From CAZTHM01 sp041946825 (GTDB taxonomy: Bacteria > Acidobacteriota > Terriglobia > UBA7540), in assembly GCA_041946825.1 (NCBI GenBank), contig JBHGBD010000003.1, positions 186,001 through 250,000 of the forward strand: 64,000 nucleotides of DNA, given 5' to 3'. Positions 31,888 to 40,941 of this stretch are shown piece by piece. Within the stretch, counting starts at the first letter, position 1. Every line of letters begins with the position of its first letter. The position numbers and the translations under genes were made by a program. The notes under the pieces were generated by a model, which was not told where the DNA came from, searched no databases, and was given only the letters and a program-made list of their open reading frames with translations.

Positions 31888-32757
31888 GTGCTCCGGATAT
31901 GGACGGTATTTCTGATTCTTGCCACGCCCCTTTGGGCGCAAGACTATTCGAATTTGCGCATCATCGCTTTCGGCGCGCACCCCGACGATTGTGACGGAAA
32001 GGCGGGCGGCATTGCCGCCAAGTACGCGGCGCTCGGACATAAAGTGAAATTCGTGGCGGTGACGAATGGCGACGCGGGCCACCAGGACCAGGGCGGAGGC
32101 GCTTTGGCACGGCGTCGTCGAGCGGAGGCCATCGAAGCCGGACGGCGTATCGGGATCGAGTATGAAGTGCTCGACAACCACGACGGCGAACTCGTTCCTT
32201 CGCTCGAGGTGCGGCGGCAGATTATCCGCAAGATCCGCGAGTGGAAGGCCGACATCGTCTTCGCTCCCCGCCCCAACGACTATCACCCCGACCACCGCTA
32301 CACAGGGGTGCTGCTTCAGGACGCATCCTTTATGGTCACTGTCCCGAACATCGTGAGCGATACGCCCGCTTTGCGGAAGAACCCCGTCTTCCTTTATTTC
32401 TCCGACAACTTCCAGCGGCCTCAGCCGTTCCGGGCGGACATCGTCGTCGGTATCGACGACGTGTTCGAGAAGAAGATCGGTATGCTCGATGCCCACGTCT
32501 CGCAGATGTACGAATGGCTGCCGTGGCTGGCGGGCAAGCTCTCGGACGTCCCTGCCGATCCCGCCGCGCGGCGCAATTGGCTCGCCTCGCAGCGCCCGAG
32601 CGGCGTGCCCGCGGCGTGGAAAGCGGCGATGGAAAAATGGTACGGCGCTCAGGCCGCCAACATCCATCACGCCGAAGCCTTCGAGATCACGGAATACGGC
32701 CGCCAGCCGGACGAGGCGGAAATCCGGAAATTGTTCCCATTCTTCCCGGCAAAATGA
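31888..32757 (+). CDS. PIG-L family deacetylase, secreted
   Basis: A 289-residue zinc-dependent de-N-acetylase. A short signal peptide ends at LWAQ (about residue 18). Zinc motif AHPDDCDGKAGG occurs at about 30-41 and the later ligand region in PRPNDYHPDHR. The family removes acetyl groups from N-acetylglucosaminyl substrates (PIG-L, MshB, BshB). Export suggests a cell-wall or environmental sugar substrate. The start is a GTG with GGAGGG 6-10 bases upstream. Confidence 0.9.
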   Translation: MLRIWTVFLILATPLWAQDYSNLRIIAFGAHPDDCDGKAGGIAAKYAALGHKVKFVAVTNGDAGHQDQGGGALARRRRAEAIEAGRRIGIEYEVLDNHDGELVPSLEVRRQIIRKIREWKADIVFAPRPNDYHPDHRYTGVLLQDASFMVTVPNIVSDTPALRKNPVFLYFSDNFQRPQPFRADIVVGIDDVFEKKIGMLDAHVSQMYEWLPWLAGKLSDVPADPAARRNWLASQRPSGVPAAWKAAMEKWYGAQAANIHHAEAFEITEYGRQPDEAEIRKLFPFFPAK

Positions 32758-32811
32758 GGTGTGTCTTGTCGCATTTGCGTCACGGCTACACTCCAACGAC
32801 GAGTTCTCTCC

Positions 32812-33033
32812 ATGCAATCGGGATCTGAGGGGGTCGTTCGTGTGGGTCTGTGCGCCATGTGCACACACGTGAGAATCATCCGCAACGATCGCGGCTCGGT
32901 CTTCTATCAGTGCCAATTAGGCGCAACCGATCCCCGCTTCCCGCCATACCCTCGCCTGCCTCGGCTCGAATGCGACGGTTTCAAGGCTGACAAAACGCCT
33001 GATGCGGGTCCTCTGCCGACCGAACTACCTTGA
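32812..33033 (+). CDS. Small Cys-containing conserved protein
   Basis: A 73-residue protein with four Cys: LCAMCTHV, YQCQ and LECDGF, which could bind a metal. Proteins with the pattern CxxCxHxRxIxNxRGSxFYxCxL are found widely and have no assigned function. The ATG at 32812 is chosen because upstream in-frame sequence lacks this pattern. It lies directly before the SpoIIE-type phosphatase gene, possibly in one transcript. Confidence 0.65.
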   Translation: MQSGSEGVVRVGLCAMCTHVRIIRNDRGSVFYQCQLGATDPRFPPYPRLPRLECDGFKADKTPDAGPLPTELP

Positions 33034-33110
33034 TCGCAACTTGGGAACTCGACCTGTCTTCACTGCAACTGCTTGCGCGAAGGCAAATCCTGATAGAGAC
33101 TGTTGGCCGG

Positions 33111-34046
33111 ATGCGCGGTAAACTCCAGCCCTTCCTGGTTCTTCTCGGAGCGGGAATCCTTCTCTTCCTTGGCCGTCACCTATTCCGGGAGTCCGAATTC
33201 GTCACGTGGGGACTGACGTTCGGAGGCACGACGGCGGCGGGGTTGCTGGGGATGGCGCTCTACCGTGTCCAGCTCGAGCTGCGCGCCAGCCGTCAGGAGC
33301 TGGCGATGAAGCAGGCGGAGCTCAATTTTGCTTTGCAGGTCCAGCGAGCGTTGTTCCCTCGCGAGTTTCCTGTCGACCGCGGCCTGGAGTTCTCGGGCGT
33401 CTGCGTACCCGCCCGCGGCATCAGCGGCGACTACTTTGACGTCGTCCCGCTCACGAACGGCTGCGTGGTTTTCGCCATCGCCGACATCAGCGGGAAGGGA
33501 ATCTCCGCGGCCATCCTGATGTCGAATCTCCAGGCCGTCCTGCGAATATTGGCGAATTCCGGCCACTCTCCCGGCGAAGTCTGCGCGCGGCTCAACTTGC
33601 ATTTGAACCAGGTCACCGACGGCGGGCGCTTCGCTACGATCTTCTACGCCGAGTGGAACCCCGAATCGCGTCTCCTGCGTTACGTTAACGCCGGGCACAA
33701 CGCTCCGCTCCTGCTCGAAGAAGGTTCGGTCGAGCAGATCGACCCCTGCGCGCCGCCGCTCGGGCTGTTTCTCGAAAGTGAATTCCAGGTAGGCGAGCGC
33801 ACGTTAAAGCCGGGCAGTGTGATGGCGCTTTACTCCGATGGCTTGTCGGAGGCAGGCATCGACCGCGGCCGGGAATACGGCGAGACGCGCCTGGCGGCCA
33901 TCGTTACAGAACACGCGTGCAAGCCACTGGCGGAAATCCAGCACCACGTCCTCGATTCCGTCCATCAATGGGCGGGACAGGAATTGGAGGACGATCTGAC
34001 CCTTCTGCTCGTGCGGGCCACCGTGCCCCGGAAGGAGGCGGTATGA
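33111..34046 (+). CDS. SpoIIE/RsbU-type PP2C phosphatase, membrane-anchored
   Basis: A 311-residue protein. Two N-terminal helices (about 8-22 and 32-50) are followed by a short linker helix (ELAMKQAELNFALQVQRALFP) and a PP2C-like SpoIIE domain with metal Asp in GDYFDV and DISGKGISAAILMS, then TIFYAEW, NAGHNAPLLL, ALYSDGLSEA and DDLTLLLV. Such phosphatases dephosphorylate STAS-domain anti-anti-sigma factors. A STAS protein is encoded 6 kb away (40421). A TTG at 33030 overlapping the previous stop would add 27 residues. The next gene overlaps by ATGA. Confidence 0.88.
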   Translation: MRGKLQPFLVLLGAGILLFLGRHLFRESEFVTWGLTFGGTTAAGLLGMALYRVQLELRASRQELAMKQAELNFALQVQRALFPREFPVDRGLEFSGVCVPARGISGDYFDVVPLTNGCVVFAIADISGKGISAAILMSNLQAVLRILANSGHSPGEVCARLNLHLNQVTDGGRFATIFYAEWNPESRLLRYVNAGHNAPLLLEEGSVEQIDPCAPPLGLFLESEFQVGERTLKPGSVMALYSDGLSEAGIDRGREYGETRLAAIVTEHACKPLAEIQHHVLDSVHQWAGQELEDDLTLLLVRATVPRKEAV

Positions 34047-34522
34047 GAATTGGCGAGCACACTTTGCGCGACCACTTGAGGCTGCTCGCGCCGCTATTCG
34101 GCTTGATTACCGCGGTGTGGTCGCTGCGCATCGTGTTGGATCTCGCGGGGGCTCCCTTGCAAATGGTGCGCGTTTTCAGCGTCGGTCTGGCGGGCTCGCT
34201 TTCGGTGCTTGGAGCGACTTTTCTATTCCACTTCAAACGCTTCGGGAGCTATGGCAGCCTGGTGACCTCGGCCTTCATGCTGGTGGGTTACGGGCAACTT
34301 CTCGTCGCCCTGGCGATCGCTTTCGCGGCATTAACCCACACCCACAATGTATTCGTCGCCACGGAATTCAGTTTCGGGATGACTTACACGCAACACATCA
34401 CGAGCCACCTGACCTTCATCTTTGCTTTTCAATCCATCCTTGCAGGGATCATGGCCTGCCTGCTGCTTCTGATGCTCCGATGGCTTGTGCCGATAACCCC
34501 CAAACAAAGCAGCCAAGCGTAA
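34043..34522 (+). CDS. Four-helix membrane protein, unknown
   Basis: A 159-residue protein with hydrophobic segments at about 13-33, 44-63, 75-98 and 122-147. No recognised domain. Two His pairs (ALTHTHN and QHITSH) sit between helices three and four. The ATG overlaps the phosphatase stop (ATGA), so the two are translated together, and a role in sensing or transmitting a signal to the phosphatase is conceivable but unproven. Confidence 0.7.
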   Translation: MRIGEHTLRDHLRLLAPLFGLITAVWSLRIVLDLAGAPLQMVRVFSVGLAGSLSVLGATFLFHFKRFGSYGSLVTSAFMLVGYGQLLVALAIAFAALTHTHNVFVATEFSFGMTYTQHITSHLTFIFAFQSILAGIMACLLLLMLRWLVPITPKQSSQA

Positions 34523-34648
34523 CTTGATGCAATAGAACAGCATGGTCCGATGAAAGGCTGAACGCCGTGCGCTGAAACGGCACTCTGCATCAAATTGCAT
34601 CCGGCACCGAACTGATGCCGACGATCGCAGGAGAGGCGAGGGGCACTG

Positions 34649-35122
34649 CTATTTAATGTGGCAGGAAGCCAGGCCCCGCTTTTCGAGGTACTGCTGGTGA
34701 TACTCTTCCGCCCGCCAGAATTCCGCGGCAGGCTCGATTGCCGTTACGATTGACCGCTTGTAGGCGCCCGAAGCCTGGAGTTTCTCTTTGGACGCCTTGG
34801 CGGCGACCTCCTGTTCGGGGTTATGAAAGAAGATAACGGTGCGGTATTGCGTTCCCACGTCGGGGCCCTGACGATTCAACTGCGTCGGATCGTGGTTTGC
34901 CCAGAAGACGCGCAGGAGTTCTTCGTAACTGACTTTGGAGGGATCGTACTCCACCTGGACCACCTCGGCGTGACCGGTGCGGTCCGTGCATACGTCCTTG
35001 TAAGTCGGGTCGTTGAGCGTTCCACCCATGTATCCCACGGCCGTGGCAGTGACGCCGGGGATCTGGCGAAAGATCGCCTCGACACCCCAGAAACACCCTG
35101 CTCCGAAAGTCGCCTTTTCCAT
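34649..35122 (-). CDS. msrA: Peptide-methionine (S)-S-oxide reductase
   Basis: A 157-residue MsrA. The catalytic motif GCFWG has Cys10; the family stretches GVTATAVGYMGG, YKDVCTDRTGHAEVVQVEYDP, LLRVFWANHDPTQLNRQGPDVG and YHQQYLEKR all occur. C154 near the end (LASCHIK) may be the resolving Cys. It repairs oxidised Met in proteins in the cytoplasm with thioredoxin. It is monocistronic, with no msrB adjoining. Confidence 0.95.
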   Translation of the reverse strand: MEKATFGAGCFWGVEAIFRQIPGVTATAVGYMGGTLNDPTYKDVCTDRTGHAEVVQVEYDPSKVSYEELLRVFWANHDPTQLNRQGPDVGTQYRTVIFFHNPEQEVAAKASKEKLQASGAYKRSIVTAIEPAAEFWRAEEYHQQYLEKRGLASCHIK

Positions 35123-35365
35123 CGGTTCAACTCCCTTTGAGGTCGCGTCTATAATTCTGTTGCCCCGTCACATTCATTCTCGCCTGAGCGCCGCGGGAAT
35201 TCAAGATGCCGCGTGTTGTGGAAGGGAGCCGAGTCGGATCGCGCGCTTGCGGGTCAGAAGTGAGGTTGCAATCCTTCGCGTGAATCGTTACCGTTTAACC
35301 GCAGAACATCTCTGGGGCGACTGAAGAACTCCACTTTAGAGGCAGGGTAACGAGGAGGGTGAGAC

Positions 35366-36649
35366 ATGCTGCGTCGACATCGCGCCGTGGGAAAAGGCAC
35401 GTGGGCTGCGGGGAAAAGAATCCTGGTGCTTGCGGTGCTGTACGCGATGGGTGTGCAGCCGAGCCTGCACGCAGCGGACTCGTCGCTCCGGCCCAAAGTC
35501 CGCGCCATCACCGCCTTTGTGAACATTGACCGCGCCCAATATCAAACCCAACTCGGCGAAACGCTCAAGATGCTGCGCACCGCGCGCGGAGCCTTTGAGA
35601 AAGGCGGCTTCGAGGTCCAATCCATCCGCATCGTGACTCAGCCCTTTCCGGAATAACCCCGCGGGGCCGGCAAACAGGAAGCGCTGGCCTTCTTCCGCGC
35701 ACTCGACCAATTCGCGCAAATAGAAGGGTTCGAGCCCAACCTGGGCCCGGCGATGACGCACGATTCGGACGACCCGGCAGGGGTGGAACTCCTGGGGGAG
35801 ATTCTTTCAACCAACAAAAAAGTGCTGGGAAGCGTCATCGTTGCTGCCGATGACGGAATCCATTGGAAAAGCATCCGCGCCGCCGCCCGAATGCTGAAAT
35901 ACGTTGCCGACCACAGCCTGCGCAGCCAGGGGAATTTCGGTTTTGCTGCAACGGCCATGGTCGGGCCTTATACGCCCTTTTATCCCGGGGCTTACCACAC
36001 GGGCGCTGGGCGGAGATTCGCCATAGGTACCGAAGGCGCCAACGTCGTCGAGGCGGTGTTTGCCGAGACGCACGGCGACGCCGCAGCCGCCACAGAACGG
36101 CTGACAAAAGTAATGAGCGAGAACGCCCGCGCCCTCGAAGCGATTGCCCTGCGCGTCGAGGAGCAGACCGGCTGGACGTACATGGGACTCGACTCGACGC
36201 CCGCGCCGCTCAAAGAGGTTTCCATCGGCGCCGCCATCGAGAAATTCACCGGCGCGCCTTTCGGTTCGAGCGGCACGATGACCGCCGCGGCCATCATCAC
36301 CCAGGCTCTGCGCGCGCTGCCCGGAAAGCGCATCGGCTACAACGGCCTGATGGTGCCGATCCTTGAAGACACGCGGCTCGCTCAGCGTTGGACCGAGGGC
36401 AAATACAACATTGATTCGCTGTTGGCCTATTCCGCGGTGTGTGGCACCGGACTCGATACTGTTCCTCTGCCCGGCGATATCTCGGAGGAGCAGCTCGAAC
36501 GCATCCTCGGCGACATGGCTTCGCTGGCATTCAAGTGGCACAAGCCGCTCAGCGCGCGCCTGCTGCCTGTCGCCGGAAAGAAAGCGGGCGAGCGGACCGA
36601 TTTCGACGATCCCTTCCTCGAGAACGCCCTCATCCAACCGGCACCATAA
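35366..36649 (+). pseudogene. DUF711 family protein with one in-frame TAA
   Basis: One reading frame of 428 codons is interrupted only by TAA at 35654-35656 (codon 97). Before it: a signal-like start and ITAFVNIDRAQYQTQLGETL ending in TQPFPE. After it the frame continues with PRGAGKQEALAFFRALDQFA, GPAMTHDSDDPAGVE, YTPFYPGAYH and SGTMTAAAIITQALRALPGK, the DUF711 (UPF0210) pattern. FPE-stop-PRG suggests a Tyr codon TAC mutated to TAA. A downstream ATG (35753) could give 298 residues. Whether it is a pseudogene, a sequence error or readthrough cannot be decided here. Confidence 0.7.
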
Positions 36650-36744
36650 GATCCCTTACCCGTCCCAACTTTGTCGGGAAGTTGGCGGACGGCCTGCTAT
36701 ACTTGCGGCACCCGGTCCCTCCCCTAAAGTCTTGAGGTGTTCTC

Positions 36745-37233
36745 ATGACTAAAAACGACTACTACGACTGCCTAATGGAAGCCTATCGCCCCGCGGCGAA
36801 TTTGATTCGCATGGTTCCGCCCGACAAACTCCATTGGCGGCCTGGTCTCACGTTCATGAGCTTCGGCCAGCTCATCTGCCACCTGACCGAACCTATTGGC
36901 GACGGCCTGCGCTGTTTGATCACCAACCAATGGCCGTTTACTCCCGAGCAGATGGAAGCGGGCATGAAGCTGGAGAACATCCCGTCCTGCGGCGTTGAGC
37001 AGGCTTTAAATAGACTAGAAGAGGACAAGGCGGGAATTCGCGAGGTACTCGACGGCATCAGCGAAGAGGATTTCGCCCAGAAGCAGGTTTCAGCGCCCTG
37101 GGGCTGGAAGGGAAAGTTGGAGATCATGGCCGTCCTCTTCCGCGAGCACTTCACGAATCACAAGATGCAGCTCTTCACTTATCTGAAGCTGTTCGGCCTG
37201 CCCGTGGACACCGCAACACTCTATATGGGTTGA
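36745..37233 (+). CDS. DinB family protein
   Basis: A 162-residue DinB-like four-helix protein. Metal-binding histidines can be read in FGQLICHLTEPIGDG (about residue 50) and in LFREHFTNHKMQLFTYLKLFGLP near the C-terminus. The pattern MVPPDKLHWRPG at about 23-34 is common in the group. Function is unknown; homologues are often tested as thiol-dependent transferases. It is preceded by an AGGTG-type ribosome site. Confidence 0.82.
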   Translation: MTKNDYYDCLMEAYRPAANLIRMVPPDKLHWRPGLTFMSFGQLICHLTEPIGDGLRCLITNQWPFTPEQMEAGMKLENIPSCGVEQALNRLEEDKAGIREVLDGISEEDFAQKQVSAPWGWKGKLEIMAVLFREHFTNHKMQLFTYLKLFGLPVDTATLYMG

Positions 37234-37253
37234 GCGACGGGCCTTGAGATTCG

Positions 37254-37291
37254 TTCCAAAAGAAACGGGGCAGGAGGGAGGACCTGCCCCG
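37254..37291 (-). terminator. Terminator of the TonB-like gene
   Basis: A perfect 9-base stem (cggggcagg/cctgccccg) with an 8-base loop, followed on the minus strand by tttctttt, 27 bases after the TonB-like stop. It may serve the convergent DinB gene too. Confidence 0.7.
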
Positions 37292-37317
37292 TCACGCGCA
37301 GTGAATCTTACCAGGGG

Positions 37318-37722
37318 TTAAGACTTGGGAGTCGCCGGTTTCTTGGCGAGCTGGTAGTTGACGTCCACGGTGACGATGAAATCGGCGTCGAGCGGCTTAT
37401 AGCGCCATTGTCGGACGGCGGTGAGCGCGGCTTCTCGGAGTTCTTCCGGGCCGCTTACCACCTTGGTCTTGATAACCTCGCCCTTGGTGTTGACGGTGAC
37501 GTCGATCTTCACCAGGCCTTCGATGCCTTTCTTCTTCGCCTCCGGCGGATACGCCGGCTTCACCATGTGGACGATCTGGGTCTTCTTGTGGGAGGAATCT
37601 GAAAGGGTCACTGACGCCTCAGGAAGATCCTTCGATTCTTGAGCCAGTGCCAGCATCCCTCCCATCCCTACGAGTAGAACGAATGAAAGCACAATGTATT
37701 TCGCGTATCGATTGAGCAGCAT
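37318..37722 (-). CDS. TonB C-terminal domain protein (energy transducer TonB-like)
   Basis: A 134-residue protein. A signal/anchor helix (about 9-27) leads into a short linker, then a TonB C-terminal domain: VKPAYPPEAKKKGIEGLVKIDVTVNTKG (family P-x-YP-x-A-G-V) and ALTAVRQWRYKPL. It lacks the long Pro-rich spacer of classical TonB, so it probably does not span the periplasm. It may be a periplasmic partner or carrier domain. The ATG at 37722 has an excellent AGGAGGAGG ribosome site. Confidence 0.85.
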   Translation of the reverse strand: MLLNRYAKYIVLSFVLLVGMGGMLALAQESKDLPEASVTLSDSSHKKTQIVHMVKPAYPPEAKKKGIEGLVKIDVTVNTKGEVIKTKVVSGPEELREAALTAVRQWRYKPLDADFIVTVDVNYQLAKKPATPKS

Positions 37723-37860
37723 GGGTCCTCCTCCTGGTCTGATTGACACCGCAGGTGCCAAGAGGGTTCCCGAAACTTTGTAGGATTCGGAATCGACAGC
37801 GTTCGATGGCTGCTTGAGAGACGCGCGGCTCTATCGCAAACCCTGTGCTAGTATGACTTC

Positions 37861-38925
37861 ATGCCCGGGCCGGAACCCACTACAGGGCCGCTGACGACGG
37901 AAGAACTCCAACTCGCGACGCGCAATCGCGGGATGCCGCTGGAAGCGCTGCGTTATGACGTCACACCAACGGGCTTGCACTACCTGCTCGTCCATTTTGA
38001 CATTCCCGCGCTCGACGCCTCGACGTGGCGGTTGCGCGTAGCGGGAACCGTCGACCGCGAGCTGACGTTGACCCTCGACGCTCTGCGCGCGCGACCGCGG
38101 AAGACGCTTGCCGTCACCCTTGAGTGCGCGGGCAACGGGCGCGCGCGTTTGCTGCCTCGCCCCGTCAGCCAGCCGTGGCTGAATGAAGCCATCGGCACGG
38201 CGGAGTGGACTGGCACCCCACTCGCCGGCGTGCTGGCCGAAGCGGGACTGCGACCCGAGACGGTCGAACTGGTCTTTACGGGCGCCGACCACGGCGTCGA
38301 AAAAGAATTTGAACACGATTATGCGCGCAGCCTGACAGTCGCCGAGGCCACGCGCCCGGAGGTTTTACTCGTCTACGAAATGAACGGCCGCCCCCTCGAG
38401 CCCCAGCACGGTTTCCCCCTGCGGCTGCTGGTTCCCGGCTGGTATGGCATGACTCACGTGAAATGGCTCACGCGTATCGAGGCCGTGAACGAGCCTTTTG
38501 ACGGCTACCAGCAGCGAGTGGCTTACTGGTACAAGCGCGACGCCGACGATCCGGGCGAGCCGGTCGCGCGGATTCGGCCGCGCGCGCTGATGATTCCCCC
38601 CGGGTTTCCTGATTTCCTCACGCGCCGAAGAATCGTTGACCGCGGCCGGGTCAACGTATCCGGGCGCGCGTGGTCGGGGTTCGCTCCCATAGCCGAGGTG
38701 GAATTCGGCGCAGACGGTGTCTGGCAGCGAGCGACACACGAGAAACCGCTCGGCCCCTTCGCTTGGTGTCGATGGTCAGCCGCGTGGGATGCGACGCCGG
38801 GTGAGCACGTCCTCACCTGCCGCGCCACGGACGCCGCCGGCAATCGCCAACCCTTGGAACCGCCTTGGAATCTCCAGGGCATGGGAAACAATCTCGTCCA
38901 ATCCGTTCCCGTCCTGGTGCGATAA
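37861..38925 (+). CDS. Sulfite oxidase-like molybdopterin oxidoreductase
   Basis: A 354-residue enzyme with a molybdopterin-binding domain (about 30-240). The Mo-ligating Cys lies in VTLECAGNGR (about residue 86), followed by GTAEWTGTPL and GFPLRLLVPGWYGMTHVKWL. A C-terminal Mo-co dimerisation immunoglobulin-like domain (about 245-350) starts at IPPGFPDF. No signal peptide or haem domain is seen, unlike SorA or animal sulfite oxidase, so it resembles cytoplasmic family members; the substrate is unknown. Confidence 0.9.
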   Translation: MPGPEPTTGPLTTEELQLATRNRGMPLEALRYDVTPTGLHYLLVHFDIPALDASTWRLRVAGTVDRELTLTLDALRARPRKTLAVTLECAGNGRARLLPRPVSQPWLNEAIGTAEWTGTPLAGVLAEAGLRPETVELVFTGADHGVEKEFEHDYARSLTVAEATRPEVLLVYEMNGRPLEPQHGFPLRLLVPGWYGMTHVKWLTRIEAVNEPFDGYQQRVAYWYKRDADDPGEPVARIRPRALMIPPGFPDFLTRRRIVDRGRVNVSGRAWSGFAPIAEVEFGADGVWQRATHEKPLGPFAWCRWSAAWDATPGEHVLTCRATDAAGNRQPLEPPWNLQGMGNNLVQSVPVLVR

Positions 38926-39275
38926 GTCCCGCAAGTGAACCCGCTTGCACTTTGCTCCTCAGCAATGGTAATCCGCCTGACCTAGTGTTGGGGGATCACT
39001 TCTCTGTGCGAGATCCGTTGGAAGCGCAAAGTTCCATTCTCGCCGCTATTTCAGCGCCTCGCATGGAAACTCGACTGTGAAAATAATTCTCCGCGCCGGT
39101 GGAATTTTCAACTCGCCTGGCCGATCGTGCGGGTGAAGTGACTGAGCGCAAGTGTCTTAAGGATTCGCGCCAAGGGTTGCCATCCGATTGCAGGGATCAG
39201 CGGCGTCCGGGTTGAACCCTTTCCGGGATTCAGCTTGCGACAACTGAAACTCAAAAAACGATCGGAGGTGCCAGG
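38926..39275. other. Gene-free stretch
   Basis: About 350 bases between the sulfite oxidase-like gene and the DUF5818 gene. I see no gene, hairpin or clear promoter; it presumably contains the DUF5818 promoter and leader. Confidence 0.5.
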
Positions 39276-39617
39276 ATGAAGAATCTCACGCTTGTCGTGT
39301 GCCTTCTGGCGTTGGGGCTGATTGCGGGACGATCTCCAGGTTTCGCCAACCTTGCGAACACAAACCACGCCACGACACTCACGACGATCAACGCTTCGAG
39401 CGCCGGCGATGAAACGCAGGAAACGAAGACCTTCGTCGGGTTGATCGGGAAACTGGACGATGGCAGATTAGCGTTTCAGGAGAAATCCACTAACACCGTC
39501 TATCTCCTTGACGACCAGGAGAAAGCGAAGGAATTCGCCGGGAAAAACGTGAAGATCACGGGCACGCTCGACGCCGCCACAAGCACCATCCACGTCAAAG
39601 ATATTCAACCCGCCTAG
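39276..39617 (+). CDS. DUF5818-type secreted small protein
   Basis: A 113-residue exported protein: signal peptide about 1-24 (LLALGLIAGRSPGFA), then a compact OB-like domain with FVGLIGKLDDGRLAFQEKSTNTVYLLDDQ and AGKNVKITGTLDAATSTIHVKDIQPA. This layout, including the internal repeat-free beta barrel, matches DUF5818 proteins, frequent in acidobacteria and of unknown function. A GGAGG ribosome site precedes the ATG and a strong terminator follows, so it is a single-gene unit. Confidence 0.82.
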   Translation: MKNLTLVVCLLALGLIAGRSPGFANLANTNHATTLTTINASSAGDETQETKTFVGLIGKLDDGRLAFQEKSTNTVYLLDDQEKAKEFAGKNVKITGTLDAATSTIHVKDIQPA

Positions 39618-39639
39618 CTCAAGCTATCAACCTTCTGTA

Positions 39640-39677
39640 CCCGGGGGGCCTGGCCTACGGGCCCCCGGGCATTTTTT
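39640..39677 (+). terminator. Rho-independent terminator
   Basis: Arms cccggggggcc and ggcccccggg (one bulged base) enclose a short loop and are followed by cattttttc, 22 bases after the DUF5818 stop. Confidence 0.8.
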
Positions 39678-39895
39678 CGCCTCCGTTTGGGCGCTGGGGA
39701 GCGCGAAAGGAATCCTCTCCTTCCCTCACCCAAGAGAGCCTCTTGCATCGAGGAAAGCGACATCACCACGCGCGGGGTACCCTGGCTGGGGTTGTCACAG
39801 GTTCGAATCAGCCCCTCGCTCGGACGGGCGTTTCATCCAGCCGGTCATTTCGCTAAACTCAGGTGATACGGAATTCTTGTACGCCGGGAGGGAAG

Positions 39896-40291
39896 ATGGC
39901 CACTTGTGGCTTGATCGAATATCAGCAAGCGACGGCGGAAGTGCGGGCCGTCTTTGACGACATCATGGCGACGCGGAAAACCGACTGCGTCAACAACTTC
40001 TGGAAAGCTCTCGCTCACGATCCCGTCCTGCTGCGCCGGACCTGGCAGAGTGTTAAGGAAGTGATGGCGCCGGGCATCCTCGATCCGCTGGTGAAAGAGA
40101 TGATTTACGTCGCCGTGAGCGTGACCAACCAGTGCGGATATTGCATTGCCTCACACACCGCCGGGGCGCGCAAAGCGGGAATGACGGATGCCATGTTCGC
40201 CGAACTGATGGGCGTGGTCGGCATGGCCAACGAAACCAACCGTCTCGCCAGCGGCTACCAGGTCGAGATCGACGAACAATTCAAAACCTAG
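39896..40291 (+). CDS. Carboxymuconolactone decarboxylase/AhpD family protein
   Basis: A 131-residue all-helical protein. The redox CxxC is in NQCGYCIASHTAGARKAGM, with the downstream His of the AhpD-like motif (CxxCxxxH). This indicates alkylhydroperoxidase-like activity rather than lactone decarboxylation. The ATG at 39896 has GGGAGGG just upstream; an earlier in-frame ATG (39863) lacks support. It precedes a STAS gene and a truncated haemoglobin gene on the same strand, possibly part of a stress-response stretch. Confidence 0.88.
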   Translation: MATCGLIEYQQATAEVRAVFDDIMATRKTDCVNNFWKALAHDPVLLRRTWQSVKEVMAPGILDPLVKEMIYVAVSVTNQCGYCIASHTAGARKAGMTDAMFAELMGVVGMANETNRLASGYQVEIDEQFKT

Positions 40292-40420
40292 CGGCGATTT
40301 CCAACCGTCATCCCGGAGCAGCGGGCCAATTTGCCTCCGCGAATAGGGCCAATTCGGTTAGAATCTTCAGCTTCAGGGTAGAGCCAACACTAGCCAGCGC
40401 TCGGCCGCCGTGGAGAAGAT

Positions 40421-40780
40421 ATGGCGACGACCCCCACTTCTGGGCCCTCGTCTGAAACAAAGCTGCGAATCAGCATCCGCGACGATTGCACCCACGTCGC
40501 CTGTGCCGGGCGGCTCACCGCCGACGTAGCGCCCGCCTTCAAATCCGAGATGAGGGAACTGATTCCAAAAGCCCGGCGCGTGGTACTCGATCTATCGCAG
40601 GTTTCCTATTTGGACAGCGCGGGACTGGGAGCGGTCGTGAGCTCGTACGTATCGGCGCGAGCCGCCGGTTGCCCGATGGAACTCATCAACCTCAGCCCCC
40701 GCGTGAGGGAACTTCTGGGGGTGACGAAGCTGCTCTCGGTCTTCGAGTCGTGCGGCCAGTTTCCATTCCGGATGCCTTGA
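40421..40780 (+). CDS. STAS-domain anti-sigma factor antagonist
   Basis: A 119-residue single STAS domain of the SpoIIAA/RsbV kind. The conserved phosphorylatable Ser is in DLSQVSYLDSAGLGAVVSSY (Ser following LD). It would bind an anti-sigma kinase when unphosphorylated. The kinase is not in the window, but a SpoIIE-type phosphatase that could dephosphorylate it is encoded at 33111-34046. Confidence 0.9.
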   Translation: MATTPTSGPSSETKLRISIRDDCTHVACAGRLTADVAPAFKSEMRELIPKARRVVLDLSQVSYLDSAGLGAVVSSYVSARAAGCPMELINLSPRVRELLGVTKLLSVFESCGQFPFRMP

Positions 40781-40941
40781 GAGCTTCGACCGAGAGTGGT
40801 GCCGAGTCGAGGCAACACATCCCGGCGCACTTGGGCGGCTCTGGGCAGCGGAGGCCTGCGCATGTTCTCGATAACTTGCGAAGCGGCCGCTTCTACCGCA
40901 TCGCCCGCTACACCGTATCAACAGCACAAGGAGGATTTGGC

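Noticed and set aside
34523..34648. Inverted ttgatgca/tgcatcaa words as a terminator
   Set aside because: The arms are more than 40 bases apart with no T-run; the pairing may be chance.
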